Below, one piece after another: positions 7,623 to 16,551 of a DNA stretch of 41,708 bases. The translations under genes and the position numbers were made by a program. Origin of the DNA: Acidovorax sp. (GTDB taxonomy: Bacteria > Pseudomonadota > Gammaproteobacteria > Burkholderiales > Burkholderiaceae_C); the NCBI RefSeq assembly GCF_016783915.1, contig NZ_JADHVT010000028.1, positions 1 through 41,708 of the forward strand. The letters run 5' to 3'. Every line of letters starts with the position of its first letter. Position 1 is the first letter of the stretch. The notes under the pieces are model-generated. The model had not been told where the DNA came from. It ran no database searches and saw only the letters and a list, made by a program, of their open reading frames with translations.

Positions 7623-9335
7623 TTAGCTACGTGGCAGTGCGGGAGCGCGGGATGTGGCTGAGGCCAGGTGGCGCGGAGCCGCCGCGCGCGTTGGCGCTGG
7701 CACCGCCATGGGCGATGCAGAGGGGGAGGCCGTGCCCCAGCTGTTATCGTCGCCCCCGTCGCGCGTCAGGCGGAAGGTGCCCACCATCTGCGTCAGGCGC
7801 CCGGCCTGGTCCTTGAGGCTGTCGGCAGCGGCTGCGCCTTCTTCCACCAATGCGGCGTTTTGCTGGGTCATCTCTTCCAGCGCACCCACCGACTGGCTCA
7901 CATGCCCGATGCGCTGGCTTTGCTCCTGCGTGGCCGCCGTGATCTCGCCCATGATGTCGGACACGCGGCGCACCGACTGCACCAGTTCTTCAATGGTCTT
8001 GCCGGCGTGGTTGACGAGCGTGCTGCCCTCTTGCACCTGGTCCACGCTGGTACCGATCAGTGCCTTGATCTCGCGCGCTGCATTGGCCGAGCGGCCCGCC
8101 AGATTGCGCACCTCGCCCGCCACCACGGCAAAGCCCCGGCCCTGCTCGCCCGCGCGGGCGGCCTCCACAGCCGCATTCAGCGCCAGGATGTTGGTCTGGA
8201 AGGCGATGCCGTCGATCACACTGATGATGTCGGCGATCTTGCGCGAGCTGGCGCTGATGGTGTCCATGGTGCGGACCACCTGCGACACCACCTCGCCGCC
8301 ACGTGTTGCGGCATCGGACGCGGTGGACGCGAGCTGGTTGGCCTGGCGGGCCGAGTCCGCGCTTTGCGACACCGTGCCGGTCAGGTCCACCAGCGCCGAC
8401 GCGGCGCCCTGCAGGTTGTGCGAGGTCTGTTCGGTGCGCTGGCTCAGGTCCAGGTTGCCAGAGGCCACCTCGGAGCTGGCCACCAGGATGGAGTCGGCAG
8501 TCTGGCCGATCTCGCCCACCAGGGTGCGCAGGCGCTCTTGCATGGCGGCGATGGCTTCGAGCAGACGACCCGTCTCGTCGTGGATGCGCACTTCGACTTG
8601 CGAGGTGAGGTCGCCGCGCGCAATGCGCTCGGCCACCACCACCGCGCGGCCAATGGGTGCGGTGATGCTGGCCGTGATGCGCCAGGCAATCAGCGCGCCC
8701 AGGCCAATCGCCAGCAGTACCAGCAGCCCGCCCACCATCCGGGCGCTGCTCTGGGTTTGCTCTGCAGAGGCCGTGGCTTCGGCGTTCAGGGTGTTCTGCA
8801 GCTCGATCAGCTCGCGCAGCTTGGCGCGCCAGGCGGTTTCTGCGGGGGCCACGCGCGTCATCAGTGCCAGGGTGGCGCTCACGGTGTCGCCGTCGTCAGC
8901 GGCCTTGATGGCACTGTCGAGCTCGGGGCGGGTCTTGCCGCCCAGGGCCTGCACCTCGCCCAGCAGCTTGAGTTCTGCGGCGGTGGCGGTGGCGGGGGTG
9001 AGCAGCTGGGTCAAAGCGGCTTCTTGCGTGGCGTATTCCTTGAGCGTCTTGCCCACGGCCACGATCTGCTCGCGCGCCTGCTTGGGGTCGATGTCGTTGA
9101 GCATGGCGGCCGAGCGGCTCTGGATGCCGATGGCGCTCACGCTCTCCAGCATGCCGTTGACCAGCTTGGCTTTGTTCGCGCCCACGCCGGTGATCTGAAT
9201 CATCTGATCGTGCACTTTGCCCACGGACAGCTGGCCCACTGCCGCCACCGCGACCAGGAGCACCAGCATGCAGCCAAACCCCAGGCTGAGCCGGCTGGAG
9301 ATCGACAGGGATTTGAGGGTGGAAGCAGCCGACAT
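7623..9335 (-). CDS. Methyl-accepting chemotaxis protein
   Basis: 570 residues. A membrane segment at ~16-37 ([20 protein letters not shown]), a periplasmic four-helix-bundle sensor of ~165 residues, a second membrane segment at ~203-222 ([17 protein letters not shown]), HAMP at ~222-275, then the cytoplasmic signalling domain. The conserved tip is [37 protein letters not shown] (here quoted in part: [15 protein letters not shown]). The domain couples ligand sensing to CheA/CheW and is methylated on Glu/Gln of the flanking helices. A Pro/Ala/Ser-rich tail of ~45 residues ends without a CheR-docking pentapeptide. It stands alone, with no chemotaxis genes nearby. I saw no clear sigma28 promoter upstream. 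The ligand is unknown. Confidence 0.93.
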   Translation of the reverse strand: MSAASTLKSLSISSRLSLGFGCMLVLLVAVAAVGQLSVGKVHDQMIQITGVGANKAKLVNGMLESVSAIGIQSRSAAMLNDIDPKQAREQIVAVGKTLKEYATQEAALTQLLTPATATAAELKLLGEVQALGGKTRPELDSAIKAADDGDTVSATLALMTRVAPAETAWRAKLRELIELQNTLNAEATASAEQTQSSARMVGGLLVLLAIGLGALIAWRITASITAPIGRAVVVAERIARGDLTSQVEVRIHDETGRLLEAIAAMQERLRTLVGEIGQTADSILVASSEVASGNLDLSQRTEQTSHNLQGAASALVDLTGTVSQSADSARQANQLASTASDAATRGGEVVSQVVRTMDTISASSRKIADIISVIDGIAFQTNILALNAAVEAARAGEQGRGFAVVAGEVRNLAGRSANAAREIKALIGTSVDQVQEGSTLVNHAGKTIEELVQSVRRVSDIMGEITAATQEQSQRIGHVSQSVGALEEMTQQNAALVEEGAAAADSLKDQAGRLTQMVGTFRLTRDGGDDNSWGTASPSASPMAVPAPTRAAAPRHLASATSRAPALPRS

Positions 9336-9740
9336 GGGGGTCCTTGGGTATCGAAAAGGATCAAAGCGTGATCAAACGGGGGCCTCTGCGCAAAGCAATA
9401 ACGGTGCCCACCGGCCTCATCGCGCCCGCTGAGCAGGCGCTGGGGTCGGTGCAGTGTAGGCAATAACAACAAAATGTGTCATGAGCGTTGAGGATGGTCC
9501 CATGCCCGATCTGCATAGCTGTATTTGTTACAAATGCAGCCATGCACAACCCTGGTGCGCTGGCGCCAAAGTGCAACAGAAGGTGGTTCGCAAACTATCG
9601 ATAAAAACGCTATTGATGCAGGTAATGCGTGCTCACGTTGCTATCAAAAACAAAGTGAATACAGGGCTTGGGGTTTGCCCTTGCATCTGCCACGGGAGCA
9701 ACCGATCAGGTATAAACCTGTAACACCTGCGAGGCCCTTC
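9336..9740. other. Intergenic region between the chemoreceptor and the DUF4394 gene (405 bp)
   Basis: Divergent spacer, less GC-rich than its surroundings. It must hold both promoters. A TATAAA at 9711-9716 is a possible -10 for the rightward operon, but no well-spaced -35 is visible. A weak member of the ~65-bp repeat family is at 9605-9650. No convincing gene was seen. Confidence 0.5.
9605..9650 (+). repeat. Dispersed ~65-bp repeat, weak copy B
   Basis: Read on the minus strand it has TTTTGATAGCAACGTGAGCA then CGCATTACC, resembling copy D (TTTGATAGCTGCTCACGCA). It lacks the CGATTTGGCTTGAAA end of copies D and F, so membership is tentative. Confidence 0.35.
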
Positions 9741-10634
9741 ATGTATCCGTTTTTTCCCTCCTCCACGCTGCGCGCTGCCGTCGCTGCTGCGGCCCTGGCC
9801 GTGCTGGCCGGCTGTGCTGCCCCCCGGCCCGACACTGGTTTGCGCGAAACCCTGGTGGCCGTCACGGCCTCGCATGAACTCATCACCTTCCATGCCGCGC
9901 AGCCCGATCGCATCTTGGAGAGGCGCCCGGTAACCGGCCTGGCGCCCGGCGAGCGGCTGGTGGGTATTGACTTTCGCGTGGCCAAGGGCGTGCTGTATGC
10001 GCTGTCCCAGGCGGGGCGCCTGTACACGCTGGACATCCCTACGGGCGCGCTGCGCCCGGTGGGGCCCGCGCCCGCCGCGCTGGCGCTGCAGGGCGCGGTG
10101 TTTGGCTTTGACTTCAACCCGGCGGCTGACCGTATCCGGGTGGTGTCCAACACCGGCCAGAACCTGCGCCTGCACCCCGACACCGGGGCTGCGGTTGATG
10201 GCGACGCTGCCGTGGAGGGGGTGCAGCCGGACCCGAGCCTGCGCTACGCCTGGGGCGACGTGAACGCCCGCCGCAAGCCTGACATTGCCGGTGCGGCCTA
10301 CACCTACAACCCCAACGACAGCAAGATCACCACCAACTACGCCATCGACCGTGCTCTGGGCGTGCTGGTGATGCAGGGCTCTCGCGAGGGCACTCTGCCC
10401 GTGGTGTCGCCCAATGCCGGGCAGCTGCGCACCGTGGGCCCGCTGGGGCTGGGGCCGCTCACGGATGTGAGTTTTGACATTGCCGATGTGGGCAACACCG
10501 CACTCATCGCGGTGCGCACCGGCGCCGATACCCAGACCCGGCTGCACAAGGTGGACCTGGCAACGGGTGCCACCCGCCCCCTGGGCGTGGTGGGCGACGG
10601 CGCGCCGCTGGTGGGCCTGGCGATCGAACCATGA
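9741..10634 (+). CDS. DUF4394-domain lipoprotein
   Basis: 297 residues from ATG 9741, preceded by GAGG at good spacing. A lipoprotein signal with lipobox LAGC is at about residues 22-25, so the protein is probably anchored to a membrane by its Cys. The rest matches DUF4394: repeated beta-strand units such as RLVGIDFRVAKGVLYALSQ, GAVFGFDFNPAADRIRVVS and TDVSFDIADVGNTALIAV, suggesting a propeller-like fold. The function of the family is unknown to me. Its stop overlaps the start of the cupredoxin gene as ATGA, making it the first gene of a three-gene operon with the cupredoxin and a GGDEF/EAL protein. Confidence 0.88.
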   Translation: MYPFFPSSTLRAAVAAAALAVLAGCAAPRPDTGLRETLVAVTASHELITFHAAQPDRILERRPVTGLAPGERLVGIDFRVAKGVLYALSQAGRLYTLDIPTGALRPVGPAPAALALQGAVFGFDFNPAADRIRVVSNTGQNLRLHPDTGAAVDGDAAVEGVQPDPSLRYAWGDVNARRKPDIAGAAYTYNPNDSKITTNYAIDRALGVLVMQGSREGTLPVVSPNAGQLRTVGPLGLGPLTDVSFDIADVGNTALIAVRTGADTQTRLHKVDLATGATRPLGVVGDGAPLVGLAIEP

Positions 10635-11302
10635 GGCTGGGCGGCGCGCCGAGGCTGCGGGCACGCGCGGGGCGCGGTGCCTTGGGCGCCAGCTTGCTGG
10701 GCATAGCGGCGACGGTGGCCTCACTGGCATGGCTGACCCCCGCCGCCCAAGCTGGCACGGTGCAGGTTGATGTGACAGACGCTGCTGGCAAGCCGCTGGC
10801 CGATGCGGTGGTGTTTCTGGACTCCGCCGAAGCGCGCAAGCAGGTCAAACCGCTGACTGGTGTGGAGATGGCGCAGGAGAAGCGGCAGTTTGTGCCCGGC
10901 TTGCTGGTGGTGCCGGTGGGCACCGAGGTGCTGTTCCCCAACCGCGACTCGGTGCGGCACCATGTGTATTCCTTCTCGCCCGCCAAGAAGTTCGAGCTCA
11001 AGCTCTATAGCGGCACGCCGTCCAACCCGGTTTTGTTTGATAAATCTGGCGTGGTAGCTCTGGGTTGCAACATCCACGACCAGATGGTGGGTTGGGTGCT
11101 GGTGGTGGACACGCCGTACTACGCCCGTACTCCCGCCGCCACGGGAAAGGCGCAGCTCGACAACGTGCCGCCCGGCACCTACACGCTGCGCACCTGGCAC
11201 ACCCGTCTGCCGGTGGGCGCCCCGGCCCTGGAGCAGGCGCTGTCCGTGCCCAACACGGGCTCAGCTACGGCTTCGGTGCGCATGACGGGGTTGCAGCCTT
11301 GA
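10631..11302 (+). CDS. Secreted cupredoxin-like protein (methylamine utilization/plastocyanin-like)
   Basis: 223 residues. An N-terminal signal peptide with hydrophobic core ~20-35 ends at AAQA, so it is periplasmic. The mature part starts with a beta-sandwich (VQVDVTDAAGKPLADAVVFL). Type 1 copper ligands can be assigned: His in DSVRHHVYSF, Cys and His in ALGCNIHDQMVG, and the Met just after. A final beta domain (NVPPGTYTLRTWHTRLP) looks like a carboxypeptidase-regulatory fold. It could carry electrons or bind copper. It overlaps the DUF4394 gene by ATGA, and its TGA overlaps the ATG of the GGDEF/EAL gene, so the three are tightly coupled. Confidence 0.87.
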   Translation: MRLGGAPRLRARAGRGALGASLLGIAATVASLAWLTPAAQAGTVQVDVTDAAGKPLADAVVFLDSAEARKQVKPLTGVEMAQEKRQFVPGLLVVPVGTEVLFPNRDSVRHHVYSFSPAKKFELKLYSGTPSNPVLFDKSGVVALGCNIHDQMVGWVLVVDTPYYARTPAATGKAQLDNVPPGTYTLRTWHTRLPVGAPALEQALSVPNTGSATASVRMTGLQP

Positions 11303-13635
11303 TGCGGCTGCGCCTGGCCCGGCGCAGCCTGATCCTGCGGTTGGTGGGGTTGTCGTTGCTGCTATTGCTCATCGTGCAGGCGGCAGGGTTTGCCGTGGTG
11401 CGCGCCAGCATCGACCGCAATGCGCGCGCCCAGATCGCGCGGGCCCTGGACCTGGACGAAAACATCTGGCGCCGCCTGCTGGACCAAAACGCCGAACAGC
11501 TGCGCCAGGGATCGGCCCTCCTGGCGGCTGACTACGGGTTTCGCTCGGCGGTCAACTCTGGGGATGAGGAAACCATCCAGTCTGTGTTGGAGAACCATGG
11601 CAGCCGCATCGGCGCGGCCGTGACGGCGCTGTTGGGTACCGACCTGGAGCTGCGTGCGTTCAGCCTGTCCGACAGCATGGAGCAGTTCCCAGACACGCTC
11701 CGGCAGGTGGTGCCGCGCCTGGCACAGCAGCCCCAGGGTAGCCAGATCGTCGTGATGGACGGTGTGCCCTACCAGTTTGTGATGGTGCCTATGCGGGCGC
11801 CGGTGGTCATTGGCTGGGTGCTGATGGGTTTTCGCATCGACCAGTCGCGTGCCGACGAAATGCGGCAGCTCTTGTCGGTGCATGTGGCCCTGATGGTCAA
11901 GGCCCCGGGAGGGGCGATGACCCTGCCGGTCAGTACCTTGCCCGCGGATGCGCAGGCCTTGCTGCTGGGCAGCGGCGGCGCGGCGGGCGAGCTGCAGACG
12001 GCCGAGGGTACCTTGCTTGCGCGCTCCAGCCCGCTCGACAGCGTGGGTGGCGAGGTGTATTCGCTGTTGCTGCGGTCGGTGGATGAAGTGGTGGCACCTT
12101 ACCGGCAGCTGGAGGTGCTGCTGGCCATCATCACCGTGGCGGGTGTGCTGCTGTTTGCGGTGGGCGCAGGCCTGGTGGCGCAACGGCTCACCACGCCCCT
12201 GCGCTCGCTGCTGGCGGCCACTCAGCGGCTGTCGCGCGGTGAATACGATGTACCGCTGGAACACACTGACCGCACCGACGAGATCGGCAACCTGGCCCGC
12301 TCTTTCGACCACATGCGCGTGGACATTGGCGCGCAGCAAACCGAGATCCGCCGCTTGGCCTACTGGGACCGCCTGACAGGCCTGCCCAACCGGGAGCGGT
12401 TTCGTGACGCCGTGGTGCAGGCCATTGCCGGCAGTGCCGTCCCCGCGCAGCCGCTCGCAGTTCTTACGCTGGACCTGGACCGATTCAAGCATGTCAATGA
12501 TGTGCTGGGCTACGCATTTGGCGACCGCCTGCTGCAGGCTGTGGCCGAGCGCCTGCGTCTGCAGGTGCGTTCGCCCGACGACATGGTGGCGCGTCTCGGG
12601 GGTAACGAATTCGCCATCCTGCTGCAGCGCGCCGACGCCGCAGCCGCGCACGAGATTGCCCAGCGCATCAACCAGTCGTTTGTGGAGCCGCTGGCTTTTG
12701 AGGACCAGACGGTGGACCTGAGCGCGGGCATTGGTTTTGCCTGCTGGCCGGGCGATGCAGGTGACGCCGACACGCTGCTCAGCCGCTCTGAAATCGCCAT
12801 GTATGCCGCCAAGCGCAAGCTCAGCGGGGCGTTGCAGTACGACGCGGCGTTTGATTCGTCCAGTGCGCAGACCCTGTCGCTGCTCACCGAACTGCGCCAC
12901 GCCGTGGAGCACCACGAGCTGCGCCTGTACCTGCAACCCAAGGTGCCCTTGCATGGGCAGTCGGGCCTGGCGGCCGAGGCACTGGTGCGATGGCAGCACC
13001 CGCAGCGCGGACTGGTGCCGCCCATGCAGTTCATCCCGTTTGCCGAACAGACCGGCTTTGTGCGCCACCTCACGCTGTGGATTTTTGAAGAAGTGGCGCG
13101 CCTCCTGGCGGACCCGCGCACGCAGGGCCTGCCACTCAGGGTATCGGTCAACCTCTCCACCCGCGACCTGCTCGACCCCGAGCTGAGCAACCGGCTGGCC
13201 GACATCCTGGCGCGCCACGGGGTCGAGGCCAGTGCCTTTTGCCTGGAGATCACCGAAAGCGCCATCATGGACGACCCCCAGCGTGCCGAGGCCATGCTCA
13301 ACCGCCTGTCCGAGCAGGGCTTCAAGCTGTCCATCGACGATTTCGGCACCGGCTATTCGTCGCTGGCCTACCTCAAGCGCCTGCCGGTCGATGAGCTCAA
13401 GATCGACAAGTCGTTTGTGATGGGCATGGAGACGGGCGAGGACGACGCGATGATCGTGCGCTCGACCATCGACCTGGCGCATAACCTCGGGCTCACGGTG
13501 GTGGCGGAAGGCGTGGAGACCGCCGCCATCCTGGAGCGCCTGCGCATCCTGGCCTGCGATGAGGCGCAGGGTTATCACATTGCGCGTCCCCTGCCGGTGG
13601 ACGACTTTCTGGCCTGGCAGGCGCGCCAGGGTTAA
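11302..13635 (+). CDS. Membrane GGDEF/EAL protein with HAMP domain (probable c-di-GMP phosphodiesterase)
   Basis: 777 residues from ATG 11302, overlapping the previous stop (TGATG). Membrane segment ~9-31, periplasmic sensor ~32-268, second membrane segment ~270-293, HAMP ~294-346, GGDEF ~352-510, EAL ~525-770. The GGDEF signature reads GGNEF (residues 433-437), with Asn for the usual Asp/Glu, so cyclase activity is doubtful even though DLDRFKHVNDVLGY is intact. The EAL domain looks complete: EALVRW (E559), NLSTRDLL, EITESAIMDD, DDFGTGYSSLAYLKR, KIDKSFV and VAEGVET. It probably degrades c-di-GMP, with the GGDEF part perhaps binding GTP as a regulator (inference). Sensing may involve the periplasmic cupredoxin made by the same operon. 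Confidence 0.92.
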   Translation: MRLRLARRSLILRLVGLSLLLLLIVQAAGFAVVRASIDRNARAQIARALDLDENIWRRLLDQNAEQLRQGSALLAADYGFRSAVNSGDEETIQSVLENHGSRIGAAVTALLGTDLELRAFSLSDSMEQFPDTLRQVVPRLAQQPQGSQIVVMDGVPYQFVMVPMRAPVVIGWVLMGFRIDQSRADEMRQLLSVHVALMVKAPGGAMTLPVSTLPADAQALLLGSGGAAGELQTAEGTLLARSSPLDSVGGEVYSLLLRSVDEVVAPYRQLEVLLAIITVAGVLLFAVGAGLVAQRLTTPLRSLLAATQRLSRGEYDVPLEHTDRTDEIGNLARSFDHMRVDIGAQQTEIRRLAYWDRLTGLPNRERFRDAVVQAIAGSAVPAQPLAVLTLDLDRFKHVNDVLGYAFGDRLLQAVAERLRLQVRSPDDMVARLGGNEFAILLQRADAAAAHEIAQRINQSFVEPLAFEDQTVDLSAGIGFACWPGDAGDADTLLSRSEIAMYAAKRKLSGALQYDAAFDSSSAQTLSLLTELRHAVEHHELRLYLQPKVPLHGQSGLAAEALVRWQHPQRGLVPPMQFIPFAEQTGFVRHLTLWIFEEVARLLADPRTQGLPLRVSVNLSTRDLLDPELSNRLADILARHGVEASAFCLEITESAIMDDPQRAEAMLNRLSEQGFKLSIDDFGTGYSSLAYLKRLPVDELKIDKSFVMGMETGEDDAMIVRSTIDLAHNLGLTVVAEGVETAAILERLRILACDEAQGYHIARPLPVDDFLAWQARQG

Positions 13636-13775
13636 GGCGACCCTGAACCAGTCTCCGCGACGCGCCGTGCGCAAGGGGCTTGTTCCGCGTTGCCTTGGGC
13701 TTTTTTTCTATTCTTTTCTGGCCCTCACGCCTCCTGATGCAGGGGTTTGTCGCCCCGCAGGCGAAAATACCCGCA

Positions 13776-14903
13776 ATGTCTTCTTCCAGTTCCCGCCCGC
13801 CTGCCGGCCCCGCCGCAGCCCCCACTCCTGCGCCTGGTGGTGCTGCGTCTCCAGCCCCCGCACCCCGTCCGGTGCTGCGTCGCCCCGCCGTTGCGGCCAA
13901 GCCGGCGCCGCCGGCACCGTCCGCTGCCCGGCGTGGTCCGCCGTCCGAGCGGCCTTCTCGAACCCCGCCGCCCACGGGCTACCGCACATCGTCAGGCGCG
14001 CCCTATGTCGCCCCGGTGCGCCAGGCGCCGCCCAAGCCAGTGCCTGCCACCAAAGCGGCGGGGACAGCGGGTATCTCCGGCACTTCCCGCCTGAACAAAC
14101 GGATGGCCGAGCTAGGAATGTGCTCGCGGCGCGAGGCCGACGACTGGATCGCCCAGGGCTGGGTCAAGGTCAATGGCGAAGTGGCGCCCATGGGACTGCA
14201 AGTCACGCCTCTGGATCGCATTGAGGTGGACAAGGTGGCGCAGGGCTTTCAGGAGCAGCGCGTCACCATCCTGCTGAACAAGCCCATAGGCTATGTGAGC
14301 GGCCAGGCCGAGGATGGTCACACGCCCGCCGTGGCGCTCATCAACCCCCGCACCCACTGGCGCGACGACCCCAGCCGCAACCGGTTCTCGCCGCCGCAAC
14401 TGCGCGGCCTGGCGCCTTGCGGACGGCTGGATATCGACTCGGTGGGCCTGCTGGTGATGACCCAGGACGGCCGCGTGGCCCGGCAGATCATTGGCGAGGA
14501 CTCCGAGATGGAAAAGGAGTACCTGGTGCGCGTGGTTTATCAGGCGCCGGGCCAGGCTGTGCCCCGCCACCCCAGCGAGCGCTCAGCGCCGCTGCAGGAA
14601 ATTGATGAGCGTGATCCTGTCAGCACCAATGTGCAGGCGGTGTTTCCCAAAGAGTTGCTGGAACGGCTGCGCCATGGCCTGAGCCTGGACGGCGAGCCGC
14701 TCAAGCCCGCCAAGGTCGATTGGCAAAACCCCGAGCAGCTGCGTTTTGTGCTCACCGAGGGCAAAAAGCGCCAGATCCGCCGCATGTGCGAGCTGGTGGG
14801 GCTCAAGGTGGTAGGCCTCAAGCGCATCCGCATCGGCCGCGTGACCCTGGGCAACCTGCCGGTGGGCCAGTGGCGCTACCTGTCGCCCCACGAGCGGTTC
14901 TGA
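13776..14903 (+). CDS. RsuA/RluB/RluF-family rRNA pseudouridine synthase
   Basis: 375 residues from ATG 13776; the open frame extends upstream, but [11 protein letters not shown] begins the Pro/Ala-rich N-terminal extension usual in this group. Residues ~1-105 are low complexity. An S4 RNA-binding domain follows ([20 protein letters not shown] to RIEVDKV). The catalytic domain has [10 protein letters not shown], the motif [18 protein letters not shown] with the catalytic Asp, and [16 protein letters not shown]. The GRLD form and the S4 domain place it in the RsuA branch; the [11 protein letters not shown] stretch suggests RluF-like specificity, but this is not certain. It isomerises a uridine of ribosomal RNA. 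It stands alone between the GGDEF/EAL operon and the hydrolase gene. Confidence 0.9.
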   Translation: MSSSSSRPPAGPAAAPTPAPGGAASPAPAPRPVLRRPAVAAKPAPPAPSAARRGPPSERPSRTPPPTGYRTSSGAPYVAPVRQAPPKPVPATKAAGTAGISGTSRLNKRMAELGMCSRREADDWIAQGWVKVNGEVAPMGLQVTPLDRIEVDKVAQGFQEQRVTILLNKPIGYVSGQAEDGHTPAVALINPRTHWRDDPSRNRFSPPQLRGLAPCGRLDIDSVGLLVMTQDGRVARQIIGEDSEMEKEYLVRVVYQAPGQAVPRHPSERSAPLQEIDERDPVSTNVQAVFPKELLERLRHGLSLDGEPLKPAKVDWQNPEQLRFVLTEGKKRQIRRMCELVGLKVVGLKRIRIGRVTLGNLPVGQWRYLSPHERF

Positions 14904-14966
14904 GCCCGCGGGCTCCCGGCGCAACGCACGCGGCGCATTCATCGCATTGACTGAACGGAGCCTCCC

Positions 14967-16268
14967 ATGTCCCATTCGACACCGCCCTCTGGGCCTCCTG
15001 CTCCTGGTGGACAGCGCCGCGTTGGCGCAGCGCCTGCTCCGGCCAGCCCGCTGCGCCAGTTGCGTGCGTCAGACCTGCGTGGTGTGGCCCGCCTGGCCAC
15101 GCAGGCCACCACTGGCATCAGCCGGGTGGCTGAGGGGGTACACCAGTCAGTGCTGGGCACGCTGGGGCTGCCGGGCGGCGCACAGCCGGGCCGCACGCGG
15201 GGGCTGACCGGGCTGGTGTACCAAAGCATCCGAGGGGTAACGCAGCTGGTGGATGCGGGCCTGCAGGCCGGGCTGGCGCGGCTGGAGCCGTTTTTTGCTC
15301 CGTCCACGCCGGCCGGCGAGGTGCATTGGGAGCGCGAGGCGGTCGTTGCCGCACTCAACGGTGTGATGGGCGACCGCCTGCAGCGCGACGACAACCCGCT
15401 GTGCACGCAGATGGGCTGGTACCAGCAGGGACTGCCACTGGACCTGAGCGCGCTGGCCGCACCGGGCGCCGCCACGGGCAAACTCTTGGTGCTGGTGCAT
15501 GGCCTGTGCATGAACGACCTGCAGTGGCTCCGCCACGGCCATGGCCATGGTGCCCATCTGGCCCAGGCCCTGGGCTATACCCCTGTGTACCTGCGCTACA
15601 ACACGGGCCTGCATACCTCCACCAATGGGGCAGAGCTTTCGGCCCTGCTCGAAGCCCTGGTGGCCTCCTGGCCCGTACCGGTGACGGAGCTGTCCATCCT
15701 GGCCCACAGCATGGGCGGGCTGGTGGCGCGCAGCGCCTGCCACCATGCTGCCCAAGCGCCGGCAGGCGCCAGCGGCTGGCTGCCCCGGCTGCGCCACCTG
15801 GTCTTTCTGGGTACCCCGCACCACGGCGCACCGCTGGAGCGCGCGGGGCATTGGGTGGATGTGCTTCTGGGCAGCACCGCTTACTCGCGCCCCTTTGCAC
15901 GCCTGGCCCAGCTGCGCAGCGCGGGCATCACCGACCTGCGCTACGGCCATGTGCTGGATACCGATTGGCAAGGGCGCGACCGCTTTCGCAAAAGTCCCGA
16001 CCAGCGCACCCCGGTGCCGTTGCCCGCCGGAGTGGCTTGCCACGCGGTGGCGGCGACGCTGGCGGCGCGGCGCAGCCCGGTGGGCGAACGGCTGGTGGGG
16101 GACGGGTTGGTGCCCTTGCACAGTGCGCTGGGCATGCATGATGATGCTGAACGGATGCTGGGCTTTGCCAAGGCCCAGCAGGCAGTGTTCTATCGCCTGG
16201 GGCACCTGGACCTGCTGGCGGATGCAGGCGTGGCCCGGCAGCTGCAGGGCTGGATGCAGGGCCGTTGA
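14967..16268 (+). CDS. Alpha/beta hydrolase (lipase-like)
   Basis: 433 residues; CGGAG lies just upstream of ATG 14967. After a ~150-residue N-terminal region (RGVARLATQATTGISRVAEG, then SIRGVTQLVDAGLQ), the hydrolase core begins with LVLVHGLCMNDLQW. The nucleophile elbow is AHSMGGL with Ser at about residue 248; LVFLGTPHHGAPLER follows, as in PGAP1/lipase class enzymes. DGLVPLHSA and YRLGHLDLL carry likely positions for the catalytic acid and His. No signal peptide is obvious, so it is probably cytoplasmic. It may hydrolyse lipid esters. It ends 2 bp before the inverted-repeat element at 16271. Confidence 0.85.
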   Translation: MSHSTPPSGPPAPGGQRRVGAAPAPASPLRQLRASDLRGVARLATQATTGISRVAEGVHQSVLGTLGLPGGAQPGRTRGLTGLVYQSIRGVTQLVDAGLQAGLARLEPFFAPSTPAGEVHWEREAVVAALNGVMGDRLQRDDNPLCTQMGWYQQGLPLDLSALAAPGAATGKLLVLVHGLCMNDLQWLRHGHGHGAHLAQALGYTPVYLRYNTGLHTSTNGAELSALLEALVASWPVPVTELSILAHSMGGLVARSACHHAAQAPAGASGWLPRLRHLVFLGTPHHGAPLERAGHWVDVLLGSTAYSRPFARLAQLRSAGITDLRYGHVLDTDWQGRDRFRKSPDQRTPVPLPAGVACHAVAATLAARRSPVGERLVGDGLVPLHSALGMHDDAERMLGFAKAQQAVFYRLGHLDLLADAGVARQLQGWMQGR

Positions 16269-16270
16269 TC

Positions 16271-16452
16271 TAGAGCCTGTTCAAAGTCTTTTTGGAGATT
16301 GCATTGGAGTGCAATCGGGAGGGGTGGATGCTTCGAATGCGCCGCATGGGCTCAAGCCCATGCAAGCAGCCGAGACTTCCAATCGCCGATTTCACCCCAA
16401 CCCTTCGGGCAAGGTACTTGTGCGACCTCAAAAAGACTTTGAACAGGCTCTA
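16271..16452. mobile_element. MITE-like element 1: 182 bp with perfect 23-bp terminal inverted repeats
   Basis: The ends (16271-16293 and 16430-16452) are exact inverted repeats starting TAGAGCCTGTTCAAAG, and no transposase is encoded. TA at both ends could be a target duplication. The core, ~16301-16414, is itself palindromic, with CATGGGCT-CA-AGCCCATG in the middle, and is shared with element 2 at 27031-27299, at roughly 85-90% identity by eye. It begins 2 bp after the hydrolase stop. The rest of the 283-bp gap up to the DHH gene holds only that gene's promoter and its AAGGAG. Confidence 0.8.
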
Positions 16453-16551
16453 AGAGTACCCGAGCGGCCTGCTTTTTGACGCAGGCGGTGCTTGTCAGGT
16501 GCTGGGGCGCGGCTACCATGTCGCGGTGCGCTACGTAACAAGGAGAATTTA

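Noticed and set aside
9481-9723. Short Cys-rich open frame (CICYKCSH ... CPCICHG) in the 405-bp intergenic region
   Set aside because: The Cys pattern is attractive, but the frame crosses a repeat copy and the promoter area of the next gene, has no ribosome-binding site and resembles no small protein that I know.
11362-13674. 770-codon minus-strand frame opposite the GGDEF/EAL gene
   Set aside because: His/Gln/Arg-rich shadow of a well-conserved gene; no domain, and its start lies beyond the stop of the real gene.
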